A stretch of DNA of 64,000 nucleotides from positions 1 through 64,000 of the forward strand of contig NZ_WKEQ01000020.1 of the NCBI RefSeq assembly GCF_021605415.1, read 5' to 3'. The DNA comes from Pseudomonas syringae (lineage in GTDB: Bacteria; Pseudomonadota; Gammaproteobacteria; Pseudomonadales; Pseudomonadaceae). The notes under the pieces are model-generated. The model saw only the letters and a program-made list of their open reading frames with translations. It did not search any database and was not told the origin of the DNA. Positions 44,605 through 52,641 of the stretch are shown here, one piece after another. A program made the translations under genes and the position numbers. Every line of letters starts with the position of its first letter. Within the stretch, counting starts at the first letter, position 1.

Positions 44605-45591
44605 ATGACTGTACCTATCGCAATCATTGGCACCGGCATCGCCGGACTTTCCGCCGCCCAGGCTCTCACGGAGGCCGGGTACACCGTTCAATTGTTCGAT
44701 AAAAGTCGCGGCAGCGGCGGACGCATGTCGAGTAAACGCAGCGATGCGGGGGCTCTGGACATGGGCGCGCAATATTTCACCGCCCGCGACCGCCGCTTCG
44801 TCACCGAAGTTCAGCGCTGGCAAAGCAACGGCTGGGTCGCCGAGTGGACGCCGCAGTTGTACACGTTCCAGGGCGGGCAGCTGAATCTGTCGCCGGACGA
44901 GCAGACCCGCTGGGTCGGCACGCCCCGCATGAGCGCCATTTCCCGCGGCTTGCTCGACGGGCTCGACGTGCAATTCAGCTGCCGCATCACCGAGGTGTAT
45001 CGCGGTGAACAACACTGGCACCTGCAAGATGCAGAAGGCTTCACCCACGGACCGTTCAGCCATGTAGTAATCGCCACGCCGGCGCCGCAGGCCACCGCCT
45101 TACTGGCCGCTGCGCCGAAACTGGCCAGTGCCGTCGCCGGAGTGAAAATGGAGCCGACCTGGGCCGTGGCGCTGGCCTTCGAAACACCATTGGAAACGCC
45201 GCTCGAAGGCTGCTTCGTACAGGACAGTCCGCTCGACTGGCTGGCCCGCAATCGCAGCAAACCGGGTCGCGACACCACCCTCGACACCTGGGTTTTGCAC
45301 GCCTCAAGTGCCTGGAGCCGGCAACACATCGACCTGTCCAAGGAAGCCGTGATCGAGCAATTGCATGGCGCCTTCGCCGAATTGCTGCACTGCGTCATGC
45401 CCGCCCCAACGTTCAGCCTCGCCCATCGCTGGCTCTACGCCCGCCCTGCCGGCAACCACGAATGGGGCACGTTGGCCGACGCCGATCTCGGTTTGTATGT
45501 GTGTGGCGACTGGTGCCTGTCGGGACGCGTTGAAGGCGCCTGGCTGAGCGGTCAGGAAGCCGCACGCCGCTTGCATGAGCATCTGCAGTGA
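44605..45591 (+). CDS. Renalase-like FAD-dependent oxidoreductase
   Basis: A 328-residue FAD protein with the dinucleotide motif IIGTGIAGLSAAQ (about 7-19) and KSRGSGGRMSSKR (about 33-45), the hallmark of renalases. Bacterial renalase from a Pseudomonas oxidises wrongly reduced (2- and 6-dihydro) NAD(P) isomers back to NAD(P)+. The ATG at 44605 has GAGG upstream. Its stop overlaps the start of a small Trp-rich gene, and its promoter carries a PplR-like operator. Confidence 0.85.
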   Translation: MTVPIAIIGTGIAGLSAAQALTEAGYTVQLFDKSRGSGGRMSSKRSDAGALDMGAQYFTARDRRFVTEVQRWQSNGWVAEWTPQLYTFQGGQLNLSPDEQTRWVGTPRMSAISRGLLDGLDVQFSCRITEVYRGEQHWHLQDAEGFTHGPFSHVVIATPAPQATALLAAAPKLASAVAGVKMEPTWAVALAFETPLETPLEGCFVQDSPLDWLARNRSKPGRDTTLDTWVLHASSAWSRQHIDLSKEAVIEQLHGAFAELLHCVMPAPTFSLAHRWLYARPAGNHEWGTLADADLGLYVCGDWCLSGRVEGAWLSGQEAARRLHEHLQ

Positions 45592-45803
45592 ACCGCATCA
45601 ACCCAGGCAAACTGCTGCTGTCAAAATGGACAGCAGCCCACCCGCAAAACCGCGAAAAACATTTTCTGGTCACTGAACTGTTCCGAGATGAGGACGGCAC
45701 GGTGCTGCAGATCGAATTGCAGGCGGTGCTCACCCAGCGCATCGAACGGCTGGATTGGCAACGCCTGAAAGACAACGCGACCTGGCAAATGGGCTGGAAA
45801 TAA
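45588..45803 (+). CDS. TIGR02450 family Trp-rich small protein
   Basis: A 71-residue protein with four tryptophans, including SKWTA near the start and the pattern WQMGWK at the end. It matches the TIGR02450 family in length and layout. Function unknown. GTG start at 45588 overlaps the renalase stop (GTGA), so the two are coupled. Confidence 0.8.
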   Translation: MNRINPGKLLLSKWTAAHPQNREKHFLVTELFRDEDGTVLQIELQAVLTQRIERLDWQRLKDNATWQMGWK

Positions 45804-45808
45804 ACTCT

Positions 45809-45900
45809 CCTGTAGGAGCGAGCCTGCTCGCGAAAGCGGACTCTCAGACGCCTTTCAACCATCAGTGAAACCCAATCGCAAGCAGGCTCGCTCCTACGGG
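45809..45900. repeat. REPIN: inverted pair of GTAGGAGCGAGC repeats
   Basis: CTGTAGGAGCGAGCCTGCTC (from 45810) and the inverted GCAGGCTCGCTCCTACGG (45882-45899) enclose about 45 bp. It separates the renalase unit from the rudS promoter. Confidence 0.9.
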
Positions 45901-45924
45901 TTTATCAGCGGCTCGCAAAAAACC

Positions 45925-45998
45925 TATACAAACCATTTGACTTGTACAGCCTTGAATCTATGCTAAGCGAATGTTGTACAGAACTAGCTTTCTGTACA
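45925..45998 (+). promoter_or_regulatory. rudS operon promoter with two exact PplR/LitR-type operators
   Basis: Operator A: TATACA (45925-45930), 12 bp, TGTACA (45943-45948). Operator B: TGTACA (45975-45980), 12 bp, TGTACA (45993-45998). Both match the P. putida PplR1 consensus T(G/A)TACA-N12-TGTA(C/T)A. Between them lies a promoter with -35 TTGACT (45937-45942), 16 bp, and -10 TATGCT (45959-45964). Operator A covers the -35 box and B lies just past the expected start site, a layout suited to repression. Confidence 0.82.
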
Positions 45999-46021
45999 GG
46001 TTCAGATTCGAGGTTTTTGTC

Positions 46022-46984
46022 ATGTCTGATCGTTCCTCGCTACGCCCGAAAATCGCCATCAGCGCTTGCCTGCTGGGTGCCGAAGTGCGCTACAACGGCG
46101 GTCACAAGGAATCGCGCCTGTGCAGCCGCACCCTCAGTGACTATTTCGATTTCACACCTGTTTGCCCGGAAGTCGCGATCGGTCTGGGCACGCCTCGCGA
46201 GCCGATCCGTCTGGTGGGCGATGCCGATCACCCCGAAGCCGTCGGCACGGTTAACCGCGAGATCAACGTCACCGGGCCGCTCACCGAATACGGTCAGCAA
46301 ATGGCGGCAGAACTGAACGACATCTGCGGCTACATCTTCATGCAGCAATCACCGTCCTGCGGCCTGGAGCGGGTGAAGGTCTATCACGCCAACGGCGCAC
46401 CGGTGAACGGTGGTGGACGCGGAATTTACGCTCAGGCCTTCTGTGCCGAACACCCCGACTTGCCAGTGGAAGAAGCCGGTCGATTGAATGACCCGGTGCT
46501 GCGGGAAAACTTCCTCACCCGTGTGTTCGCCTACAGCGAATGGCAACACGTCCTCGAACAAGGCCTGAGCCGCCGCGCCCTGACCGAGTTTCACTCGCGC
46601 CACAAATATTTGCTGATGGCCCACAACCCCGAGCAATACAGAGCGCTGGGCAAACTGCTGGGCAACATGGGTGACAGCGATCCGCAGGAACTCGGCCCGC
46701 GCTACTTCAGCGAATTGATGGCCGCGTTGAAAAAATGCGCGACCCGTCGTACCCACACCAATGTCTTGCAGCACATCAGCGGATATTTAAAACGTGCGAT
46801 CAGCGCCGAGGACAAAAAGGAAATGCAGCACGTCATCGGCCAGTACCTGCGCGGCGTCGTGCCGCTGGTGGTGCCCTTGACGCTGCTCAAGCATCACTTT
46901 CGCCAACACCCTGATCCTTACATCGCGCAACAGGTTTACCTGCAACCGCACCCGGAAAATCTCAGCCTGCGAAACGCCATTTAA
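46022..46984 (+). CDS. rudS: RudS-type tRNA 4-thiouridine desulfidase (TudS/DUF523 fused to DUF1722)
   Basis: A 320-residue two-domain protein. The N-terminal TudS/DUF523 domain (about 8-155) has the three cluster cysteines Cys16 (SACLLG), Cys48 (PVCPE) and Cys113 (SPSCG) expected to hold a [4Fe-4S] centre. DUF1722 (about 190-310) is related to YbgA, encoded next to phr in E. coli. Fusions of this type (RudS) remove sulphur from 4-thiouridine in tRNA and ease UVA growth delay. GAGG lies before the ATG at 46022. First gene of the light operon. Confidence 0.88.
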   Translation: MSDRSSLRPKIAISACLLGAEVRYNGGHKESRLCSRTLSDYFDFTPVCPEVAIGLGTPREPIRLVGDADHPEAVGTVNREINVTGPLTEYGQQMAAELNDICGYIFMQQSPSCGLERVKVYHANGAPVNGGGRGIYAQAFCAEHPDLPVEEAGRLNDPVLRENFLTRVFAYSEWQHVLEQGLSRRALTEFHSRHKYLLMAHNPEQYRALGKLLGNMGDSDPQELGPRYFSELMAALKKCATRRTHTNVLQHISGYLKRAISAEDKKEMQHVIGQYLRGVVPLVVPLTLLKHHFRQHPDPYIAQQVYLQPHPENLSLRNAI

Positions 46985-47925
46985 TGAACGACAAACTCGA
47001 CAGCAGCGCCCGGGAAGACCTTGGCGCCGATTTCAAGAAAGCGCTCGACGAAGGCTGGCTGCCCATTCGCGAGGTGGCGCGCCAGACCGGCGTCAACGCC
47101 GTCACCCTGCGCGCCTGGGAACGGCGTTACGGCCTGATCGTGCCGCAACGCACCCCCAAGGGCCATCGGCTGTTTTCGGCCGAACACGTCCAGCGCATCC
47201 ACTCGATCCTGACCTGGCTCAACCGGGGCGTGGCGGTGAGTCAGGTCAAGCAATTGCTCGACACCCCGCAACCGGTGACCAGCGCCGTCGAGAATGACTG
47301 GCAGACGCTGCGTCAGACGTTGCTGCAAGCCGTCACCGTACTCAATGAGCGCAACCTTGATGACGCCGTCAATCAGGCGATGGCGTTGTATCCGCCGCGC
47401 ACACTGTGCGAGCAGTTGCTGATGCCCCTGCTCGCGCAACTGGAGCAACGCTGGCAAGGCCAGTTTGGCGCGCAGATGGAACGCGGCTTCTTTTATTCCT
47501 GGCTGCGTAGCAAATTCGGCGCGCGCATCTACCATAACAATCGCCAGTTGCGCAGTGCGCCGTGGGTGCTGATCAACCAGTCGGATCTACCGCTGGAACC
47601 GCGCTTGTGGCTGACCGCATGGCTGATCAGTAGCGCCGATTGCCCCGTGGAAGTTTTCGACTGGCCGCTGCCCTCCGGTGAACTCTCCCTGGCGGTCGAT
47701 CACTTGCAAGCCCGAGGCGTGCTGCTGTACTCCAGCAAAGCCATGAACGTCGTCCAATTGCCGAAACTGTTGAATGGCGTCAATTGCCCAAAAATGATCG
47801 TCGGATCGACGGTCTCCATCCATCACGCCGAGTTGTCCGTCAGAACTGCCGAGATCGCTGATTTGTTCCTGGCCGAAGATCCTTTGGCGGCGCATCAAGG
47901 CTTGATCGAGCGTGGATTGATTTGA
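46984..47925 (+). CDS. pplR1: LitR/CarH-type MerR family regulator (PplR1-like)
   Basis: A 313-residue regulator with an N-terminal MerR winged HTH (about 26-95: WLPIREVARQTGVNAVTLRA, ERRYGL) and a C-terminal region resembling the cobalamin-binding part of CarH/LitR. I see neither a DxHxxG motif nor the CarH Glu-His pair, as expected for class II LitR proteins. Its place before phrB matches PplR1 of P. putida, which with LOV proteins controls light-induced genes. It overlaps the rudS stop by one base. Confidence 0.85.
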   Translation: MNDKLDSSAREDLGADFKKALDEGWLPIREVARQTGVNAVTLRAWERRYGLIVPQRTPKGHRLFSAEHVQRIHSILTWLNRGVAVSQVKQLLDTPQPVTSAVENDWQTLRQTLLQAVTVLNERNLDDAVNQAMALYPPRTLCEQLLMPLLAQLEQRWQGQFGAQMERGFFYSWLRSKFGARIYHNNRQLRSAPWVLINQSDLPLEPRLWLTAWLISSADCPVEVFDWPLPSGELSLAVDHLQARGVLLYSSKAMNVVQLPKLLNGVNCPKMIVGSTVSIHHAELSVRTAEIADLFLAEDPLAAHQGLIERGLI

Positions 47926-47945
47926 TGAACCGTACGGACGCCTCC

Positions 47946-49391
47946 ATGCAACTGATCTGGCTGCGCAGCGACTTGCGACTGCACGACAACACCGCCCTGA
48001 GCGCCGCCGCCGAGCGTGGCCCGACCGTGGCGGTGTATCTGCTGACCCCGCTGCAATGGCAGGCGCACGACGATGCGCCGTGCAAGATCGACTTCTGGCT
48101 GCGCAACGTGGACGAGCTGAGCAAAAGCCTCGCCGACCTCAACATCCCGTCGCTGATCCGCAGCGCCCCTCATTGGGATGAGGCGCCACAGGTGCTGCGC
48201 AAGCTCTGTCAGGAGCTGAAGATCGACGCGGTGCATGTCAACGAAGAATACGGCGTCAACGAAAGCCGTCGCGATGCGGCGGTGGCCGAAGCGTTGCAGG
48301 CCGAAGGCATCGGGTTCTTCAGTCATCTGGATCAGTTGCTGTTCAAACCCGGCACTGTGTTGACCAAAACCGGCACGTATTTCAAGGTGTTCAGCCAGTT
48401 CCGCAAAGTCTGTTACGAGCGCCTGCACCGTTCCATGCCGAGCGTGGTTCGTGCACCCTCAAAGCAAGCGGCGCTGCATATCGCCAGCGATCCGGTGCCC
48501 ACCAGCGTGAAAGGCTTTCCAGTGCCCGGCGACGCCCTGCGCGCCCTGTGGCCGGCCGGTGAGAAAGAAGCACGGCGCCGCCTCGACACCTTTACCGATG
48601 CGCAAATCGAGTACTACGAAAGCGAACGCGACTTCCCGGCCAAACCCGGCACCAGTCAACTGTCCGCATACCTGGCCGCCGGGGTTATCTCGCCACGCCA
48701 ATGCCTGCACGCCGCGCTGCAAAGCAATCAGGGCGAATTCGAAAGCGGCCTGGTCGGCGCCGTAACCTGGATCAACGAACTGCTCTGGCGCGAGTTTTAT
48801 AAACACATTCTGGTCGGTTACCCGAGGGTTTCTCGCAGCCGTGCTTTCCGCCCGGAAACCGAAGCCCTGCAATGGCGTGACGCGCCGGACGATCTCAAAG
48901 CCTGGCAAGAGGCCCGCACCGGATTGCCGATCATCGACGCAGCCATGCGCCAACTGGTCGAAACCGGTTGGATGCACAATCGCCTGCGCATGATCGTGGC
49001 GATGTTCCTGACCAAAAACCTGCTGATCGACTGGCGCGAAGGCGAGCGCTTTTTCATGCGTCATTTGATCGATGGCGACCTCGCAGCGAACAACGGCGGC
49101 TGGCAATGGAGTGCGTCCACCGGCACCGACTCGGCGCCCTACTTCCGCATTTTCAATCCGATCAGCCAGTCACAGAAGTTCGACAGCGAAGGTGTATTTC
49201 TCAAACAGTGGCTGCCGCAACTGGCGAGGTTGAACAAGAAACAAGTACACAGCCCGGCGACGGGCGACGACTTGTTCGGCGCGGCGGATTATCCATCGCC
49301 GATTGTCAATCTGAGCGCCTCGCGAGAACGGGCACTGGCCGCGTTCAAGAATCTGCCGTCACGCCAATCAACCGGAGACGGCGATGAGTGA
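47946..49391 (+). CDS. phrB: Deoxyribodipyrimidine photolyase
   Basis: A 481-residue CPD photolyase that uses blue light and FADH- to split cyclobutane pyrimidine dimers. The start MQLIWLRSDLRLHDNTAL is the usual N terminus of PhrB. The FAD-binding half contains ELLWREFYKHIL, TGLPIIDAAMRQL, TGWMHNRLRM and the NGGWQWSASTGTD block. An in-frame ATG at 47925 overlaps the regulator stop and would add seven residues. Its end overlaps the next gene by 8 bp. Confidence 0.95.
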   Translation: MQLIWLRSDLRLHDNTALSAAAERGPTVAVYLLTPLQWQAHDDAPCKIDFWLRNVDELSKSLADLNIPSLIRSAPHWDEAPQVLRKLCQELKIDAVHVNEEYGVNESRRDAAVAEALQAEGIGFFSHLDQLLFKPGTVLTKTGTYFKVFSQFRKVCYERLHRSMPSVVRAPSKQAALHIASDPVPTSVKGFPVPGDALRALWPAGEKEARRRLDTFTDAQIEYYESERDFPAKPGTSQLSAYLAAGVISPRQCLHAALQSNQGEFESGLVGAVTWINELLWREFYKHILVGYPRVSRSRAFRPETEALQWRDAPDDLKAWQEARTGLPIIDAAMRQLVETGWMHNRLRMIVAMFLTKNLLIDWREGERFFMRHLIDGDLAANNGGWQWSASTGTDSAPYFRIFNPISQSQKFDSEGVFLKQWLPQLARLNKKQVHSPATGDDLFGAADYPSPIVNLSASRERALAAFKNLPSRQSTGDGDE

Positions 49392-49806
49392 ATTCCTGCG
49401 CCGCTTCGCCCGGCAGTTCGCCGAGCTGGATCACAACAACCTGCACCGCCTGGCCGAGCTGTACAGCGAGGACATTCATTTCACTGATCCGCTGCATGAA
49501 GTGCAGGGCCTGGCGCAGTTGCGCGATTACTTCGGCGAGCTCTACGCCAACGTCAGCGAATTGCGTTTCGATTTCCACGGCGTCGACCAGACCGGCGAGG
49601 GCGAAGGGTATCTGCGCTGGGTCATGACCTACCGCCATCCACGCCTGGCGGCCGGGCGGCTGATTCACGTCAGCGGGTGCTCGCACTTGCTGTGGCGCGA
49701 CAAGGTTTATCGCCACCGGGACTACTTCGATGCCGGGGCGCTGCTTTATGAACATTTACCCGTGTTGGGCCGGGTTATCGCCTGGCTGAAAAGGAGAATG
49801 GGATGA
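49384..49806 (+). CDS. Nuclear transport factor 2-like (SnoaL-type) protein
   Basis: A 140-residue protein of the cone-shaped NTF2/SnoaL fold, with the typical start FARQFAELDHNNLHRLAELY and DIHFTDPLHEVQG. Such proteins are small enzymes or binding partners; the substrate here is unknown. It overlaps phrB and the SDR gene by a few bases, so it belongs to the same operon. Confidence 0.85.
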   Translation: MSEFLRRFARQFAELDHNNLHRLAELYSEDIHFTDPLHEVQGLAQLRDYFGELYANVSELRFDFHGVDQTGEGEGYLRWVMTYRHPRLAAGRLIHVSGCSHLLWRDKVYRHRDYFDAGALLYEHLPVLGRVIAWLKRRMG

Positions 49807-50585
49807 GTCGTACTGCTCCAAGGCGATATTGGCTGACCGGCGCCAGCAGTGGCATCGGCGCGGCTCTGGCTGAAGAAATTCTCAAAAGCGGCGCGCACCT
49901 GGCGGTGAGCTCCCGGCAAACAGCGCCACTCAAAGTGTTGTCCCAACGCTATCCGGGGCAAGTCCTGGTGGTGCCGGGGGATTTGACCAACAGCCAGACC
50001 GTGCGTGAAATCGGCGAACAGATCCGCGAAGTCTGGGGCTCGCTGGACACCGTCATTCTCAACGCAGGGACATGCGAATACATCGATGCCCGCCAGTTTG
50101 ATGCGTCAATCATCGAGCATGTGGTTCGCACTAACCTGCTCGCCAGCAGTTATTGCATCGAAGCCGCGCTGCCGTTGCTGCGGGCCGGTATCGCGCCGCA
50201 TCTGGTCGGCGTGGCCAGCTCGGTAACGTACGTGCCGCTGCCCCGGGCCGAGGCCTATGGTGCTTCGAAAGCGGGTTTGCGTTATCTGTTCGAATCGTTG
50301 CGCATCGACCTGGCAGACGAAGGCATCGAAGTCACCGTGGTCAGCCCCGGATTTGTCGATACACCACTGACCGCCAAGAATGATTTCCCCATGCCTCTGA
50401 GCTGGCCGGCGGATAAAGCGGCGCGGCACATTTTCCACAAGCTCAAGGATCGGCCTCTGGAAATCGCTTTTCCAGCGCTGTTCATGGCCGCGCTGTGGCC
50501 ACTGTCGAAGCTGCCGGCGCGGGTGCAACTGGCCGTTGGCAAGCGCATGGTGCGCCGCCCGCCACCGCTGCGGGATACGCCATGA
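49803..50585 (+). CDS. Short-chain dehydrogenase/reductase
   Basis: A 260-residue classical SDR. The cofactor motif is TGASSGIG (12-19), then LNAGT (86-90) and the catalytic Tyr152/Lys156 in YGASK with Ser140 upstream. The C-terminal hydrophobic stretch (about 225-245) may contact the membrane, which fits a lipid substrate. 4-bp overlaps with genes on both sides. Confidence 0.9.
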   Translation: MSRTAPRRYWLTGASSGIGAALAEEILKSGAHLAVSSRQTAPLKVLSQRYPGQVLVVPGDLTNSQTVREIGEQIREVWGSLDTVILNAGTCEYIDARQFDASIIEHVVRTNLLASSYCIEAALPLLRAGIAPHLVGVASSVTYVPLPRAEAYGASKAGLRYLFESLRIDLADEGIEVTVVSPGFVDTPLTAKNDFPMPLSWPADKAARHIFHKLKDRPLEIAFPALFMAALWPLSKLPARVQLAVGKRMVRRPPPLRDTP

Positions 50586-51829
50586 AAATCGCCATTGTCG
50601 GCAGCGGAATTTCAGGGCTGACCTGCACCTATCTGCTCAACCGTCGACACGACGTCACAGTGTTCGAGGCCAGCGACTGGGTCGGCGGCCACACGCACAC
50701 AGTGAATGTCACCGTGGACGGTCGCGACTACGCCGTGGACACCGGATTCATCGTGTTCAATGACTGGACGTATCCAAACTTCATCCGCCTGCTCGGCCAG
50801 CTCGGCGTCGCGTTCAAGCCCACCGAAATGAGCTTCTCGGTGACCGATCCGCAAACCGGCCTGGAATACAACGGCAACAACCTCAACAGCCTGTTCGCCC
50901 AACGCAGCAATCTGTTCTCGCCGGGATTCTGGGGCATGTTGAAGGACATTCTGCGCTTCAACAAAAACGCCCTGCGCGATCTCGCCGAGCAGCGCATCGC
51001 CGCCGACACGACTCTGGACGATTACCTGAAGGCCGGCGGTTATGGCGAGCGCTTCATCCTGCATTACATCGTGCCGATGGGCGCCGCGATCTGGTCGATG
51101 CCAATGGCCGAGATGTTGAAATTCCCGCTTGAGTTCTTCGTGCGTTTTTTCAAGAACCACGGTTTGTTGTCGGTCAGCAATCGCCCGCAATGGCGTGTGA
51201 TCGAGGGCGGATCGAGCGCTTATGTCGCGCCACTGAGCGCCTCTTTCAAGGACAAGATCCGCCTTAATTGCGCGGTGAGCCGGGTTGATCGTGACGACCA
51301 TGGCATCGTTATCCACAGCCCCGCCGGCATCGAGCGCTTCGACAAAGTGGTTTTCGCCTGCCACAGCGATCAGGCCTTGAAACTGCTGGCCGCACCGAGC
51401 CGCGCAGAACAGGCGATTCTCGGCGCCCTGCCCTATGCCGACAACGAAGTGGTGCTGCACACCGACACCGCGTTGCTGCCTTCACGCAAAGCGGCGTGGG
51501 CGAGCTGGAATTTCCGCCTCAACGGCGCCGGACACACTCACGCCGCCGTCACCTACGACATGAACATCCTGCAAGGCATTCGCAGCGACACTACGTTCTG
51601 CGTCAGTCTCAATCAGAGCGCCGGCATCAGCCCGTCCAAGGTGCTCGCCAAATACACTTACGCCCATCCGCAATTCAGCCTTGAGGCCGTGGCCGCGCAA
51701 AAGTGCTGGGCGCAAATCGATGGTGAGCAGAACACCCATTTTTGCGGCGCTTACTGGGCCAACGGTTTCCATGAAGACGGCGTGGTCAGCGCGCTGCGTG
51801 TGGGCGCCGCGTTTGGAGAAAGCCTGTGA
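50582..51829 (+). CDS. FAD-dependent amine-oxidase-like oxidoreductase
   Basis: A 415-residue protein of the NAD(P)/FAD amine oxidase/desaturase type. The FAD motif is IVGSGISGLTCTYLL (5-19), followed by GGHTHTV (about 40). The C-terminal FAD-binding part is FCGAYWANGFHEDGVVSAL. Homologues sit next to DUF1365 and Cfa-like genes in many bacteria and in the singlet-oxygen regulon of Rhodobacter. A role in fatty-acyl oxidation or desaturation is inferred. Confidence 0.88.
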   Translation: MKIAIVGSGISGLTCTYLLNRRHDVTVFEASDWVGGHTHTVNVTVDGRDYAVDTGFIVFNDWTYPNFIRLLGQLGVAFKPTEMSFSVTDPQTGLEYNGNNLNSLFAQRSNLFSPGFWGMLKDILRFNKNALRDLAEQRIAADTTLDDYLKAGGYGERFILHYIVPMGAAIWSMPMAEMLKFPLEFFVRFFKNHGLLSVSNRPQWRVIEGGSSAYVAPLSASFKDKIRLNCAVSRVDRDDHGIVIHSPAGIERFDKVVFACHSDQALKLLAAPSRAEQAILGALPYADNEVVLHTDTALLPSRKAAWASWNFRLNGAGHTHAAVTYDMNILQGIRSDTTFCVSLNQSAGISPSKVLAKYTYAHPQFSLEAVAAQKCWAQIDGEQNTHFCGAYWANGFHEDGVVSALRVGAAFGESL

Positions 51830-52641
51830 ACAGCGCGCTCTACACCGGCTGGATTGCCCATCGGCGATTTGTCCCGAAACGTCATGAATTCCGCTACCGG
51901 ATCGGGCTTCTGTACCTCGATCTGGCGGAACAGGATGCGGTGCTGGGGCTGTCCTCACTGGCGGGGAGCAGTCGCTTCGCGCCATTTTCGTTTCGCGAAA
52001 CCGATTACCTCAAAGACTTCACCAGTCGCGGAATTCGGTTGATCGACGCGGTGCGCCAGCAAGTCGGCGAGGCGCTGGGCCACGAGCCCGCCGGCTCGAT
52101 CTGCCTGCTGACCCAGGCACGCAGCTGGGGGCTGGCGTTTAACCCGGTCAGTTTCTTTTATTGCCATGAAGCCGACGGTCAACTGGCCGCGATTCTGTGC
52201 GAAGTCACCAATACGCCGTGGCGCGAACGTTATCACTATGTGCTGCCTGCGACACGGCCAGTGGATCTGCACGATTTCCATCAGCATTTTGCCGTAGCCA
52301 AGGCGTTTCATGTGTCGCCGTTCCTGCCTCGGGATCTGCAATACCGCATGAGTTTCAGCCCCGCCGCCCGCACGCTCGGCGTGCACATGGCGGACTGGCA
52401 GGGTGAAGAAAAACTGTTCGACGCCACCCTCAATCTGCATCGCGAGGATCTCGACCGCGCCAGCCTGCATCGGTATCTGCGGCGCTTCCCGTGGATGACC
52501 GCAAAAACCGCTCTGGCGATTTATTGGCAAGCCCTGCGCCTGTTTTTCAAACGCATTCCCCTCGTTGCCCATCAGCCCGCCGATGGTCGCTTTCAAACCG
52601 CCACCGTGCCACCCAAGGAGCGCCGCCATGAAATCCACTAG
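51826..52641 (+). CDS. DUF1365 family protein
   Basis: A 271-residue protein with the DUF1365 start (LYTGWIAHRRFVPKRHEFRY) and the NPVSFFYCHEADG block (about 106-118). Its biochemical role is not established. It nearly always occurs between the FAD oxidoreductase and the Cfa-like methyltransferase, as here. It overlaps the FAD gene by 4 bp and the Cfa-like gene by 14 bp. Confidence 0.9.
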   Translation: MNSALYTGWIAHRRFVPKRHEFRYRIGLLYLDLAEQDAVLGLSSLAGSSRFAPFSFRETDYLKDFTSRGIRLIDAVRQQVGEALGHEPAGSICLLTQARSWGLAFNPVSFFYCHEADGQLAAILCEVTNTPWRERYHYVLPATRPVDLHDFHQHFAVAKAFHVSPFLPRDLQYRMSFSPAARTLGVHMADWQGEEKLFDATLNLHREDLDRASLHRYLRRFPWMTAKTALAIYWQALRLFFKRIPLVAHQPADGRFQTATVPPKERRHEIH

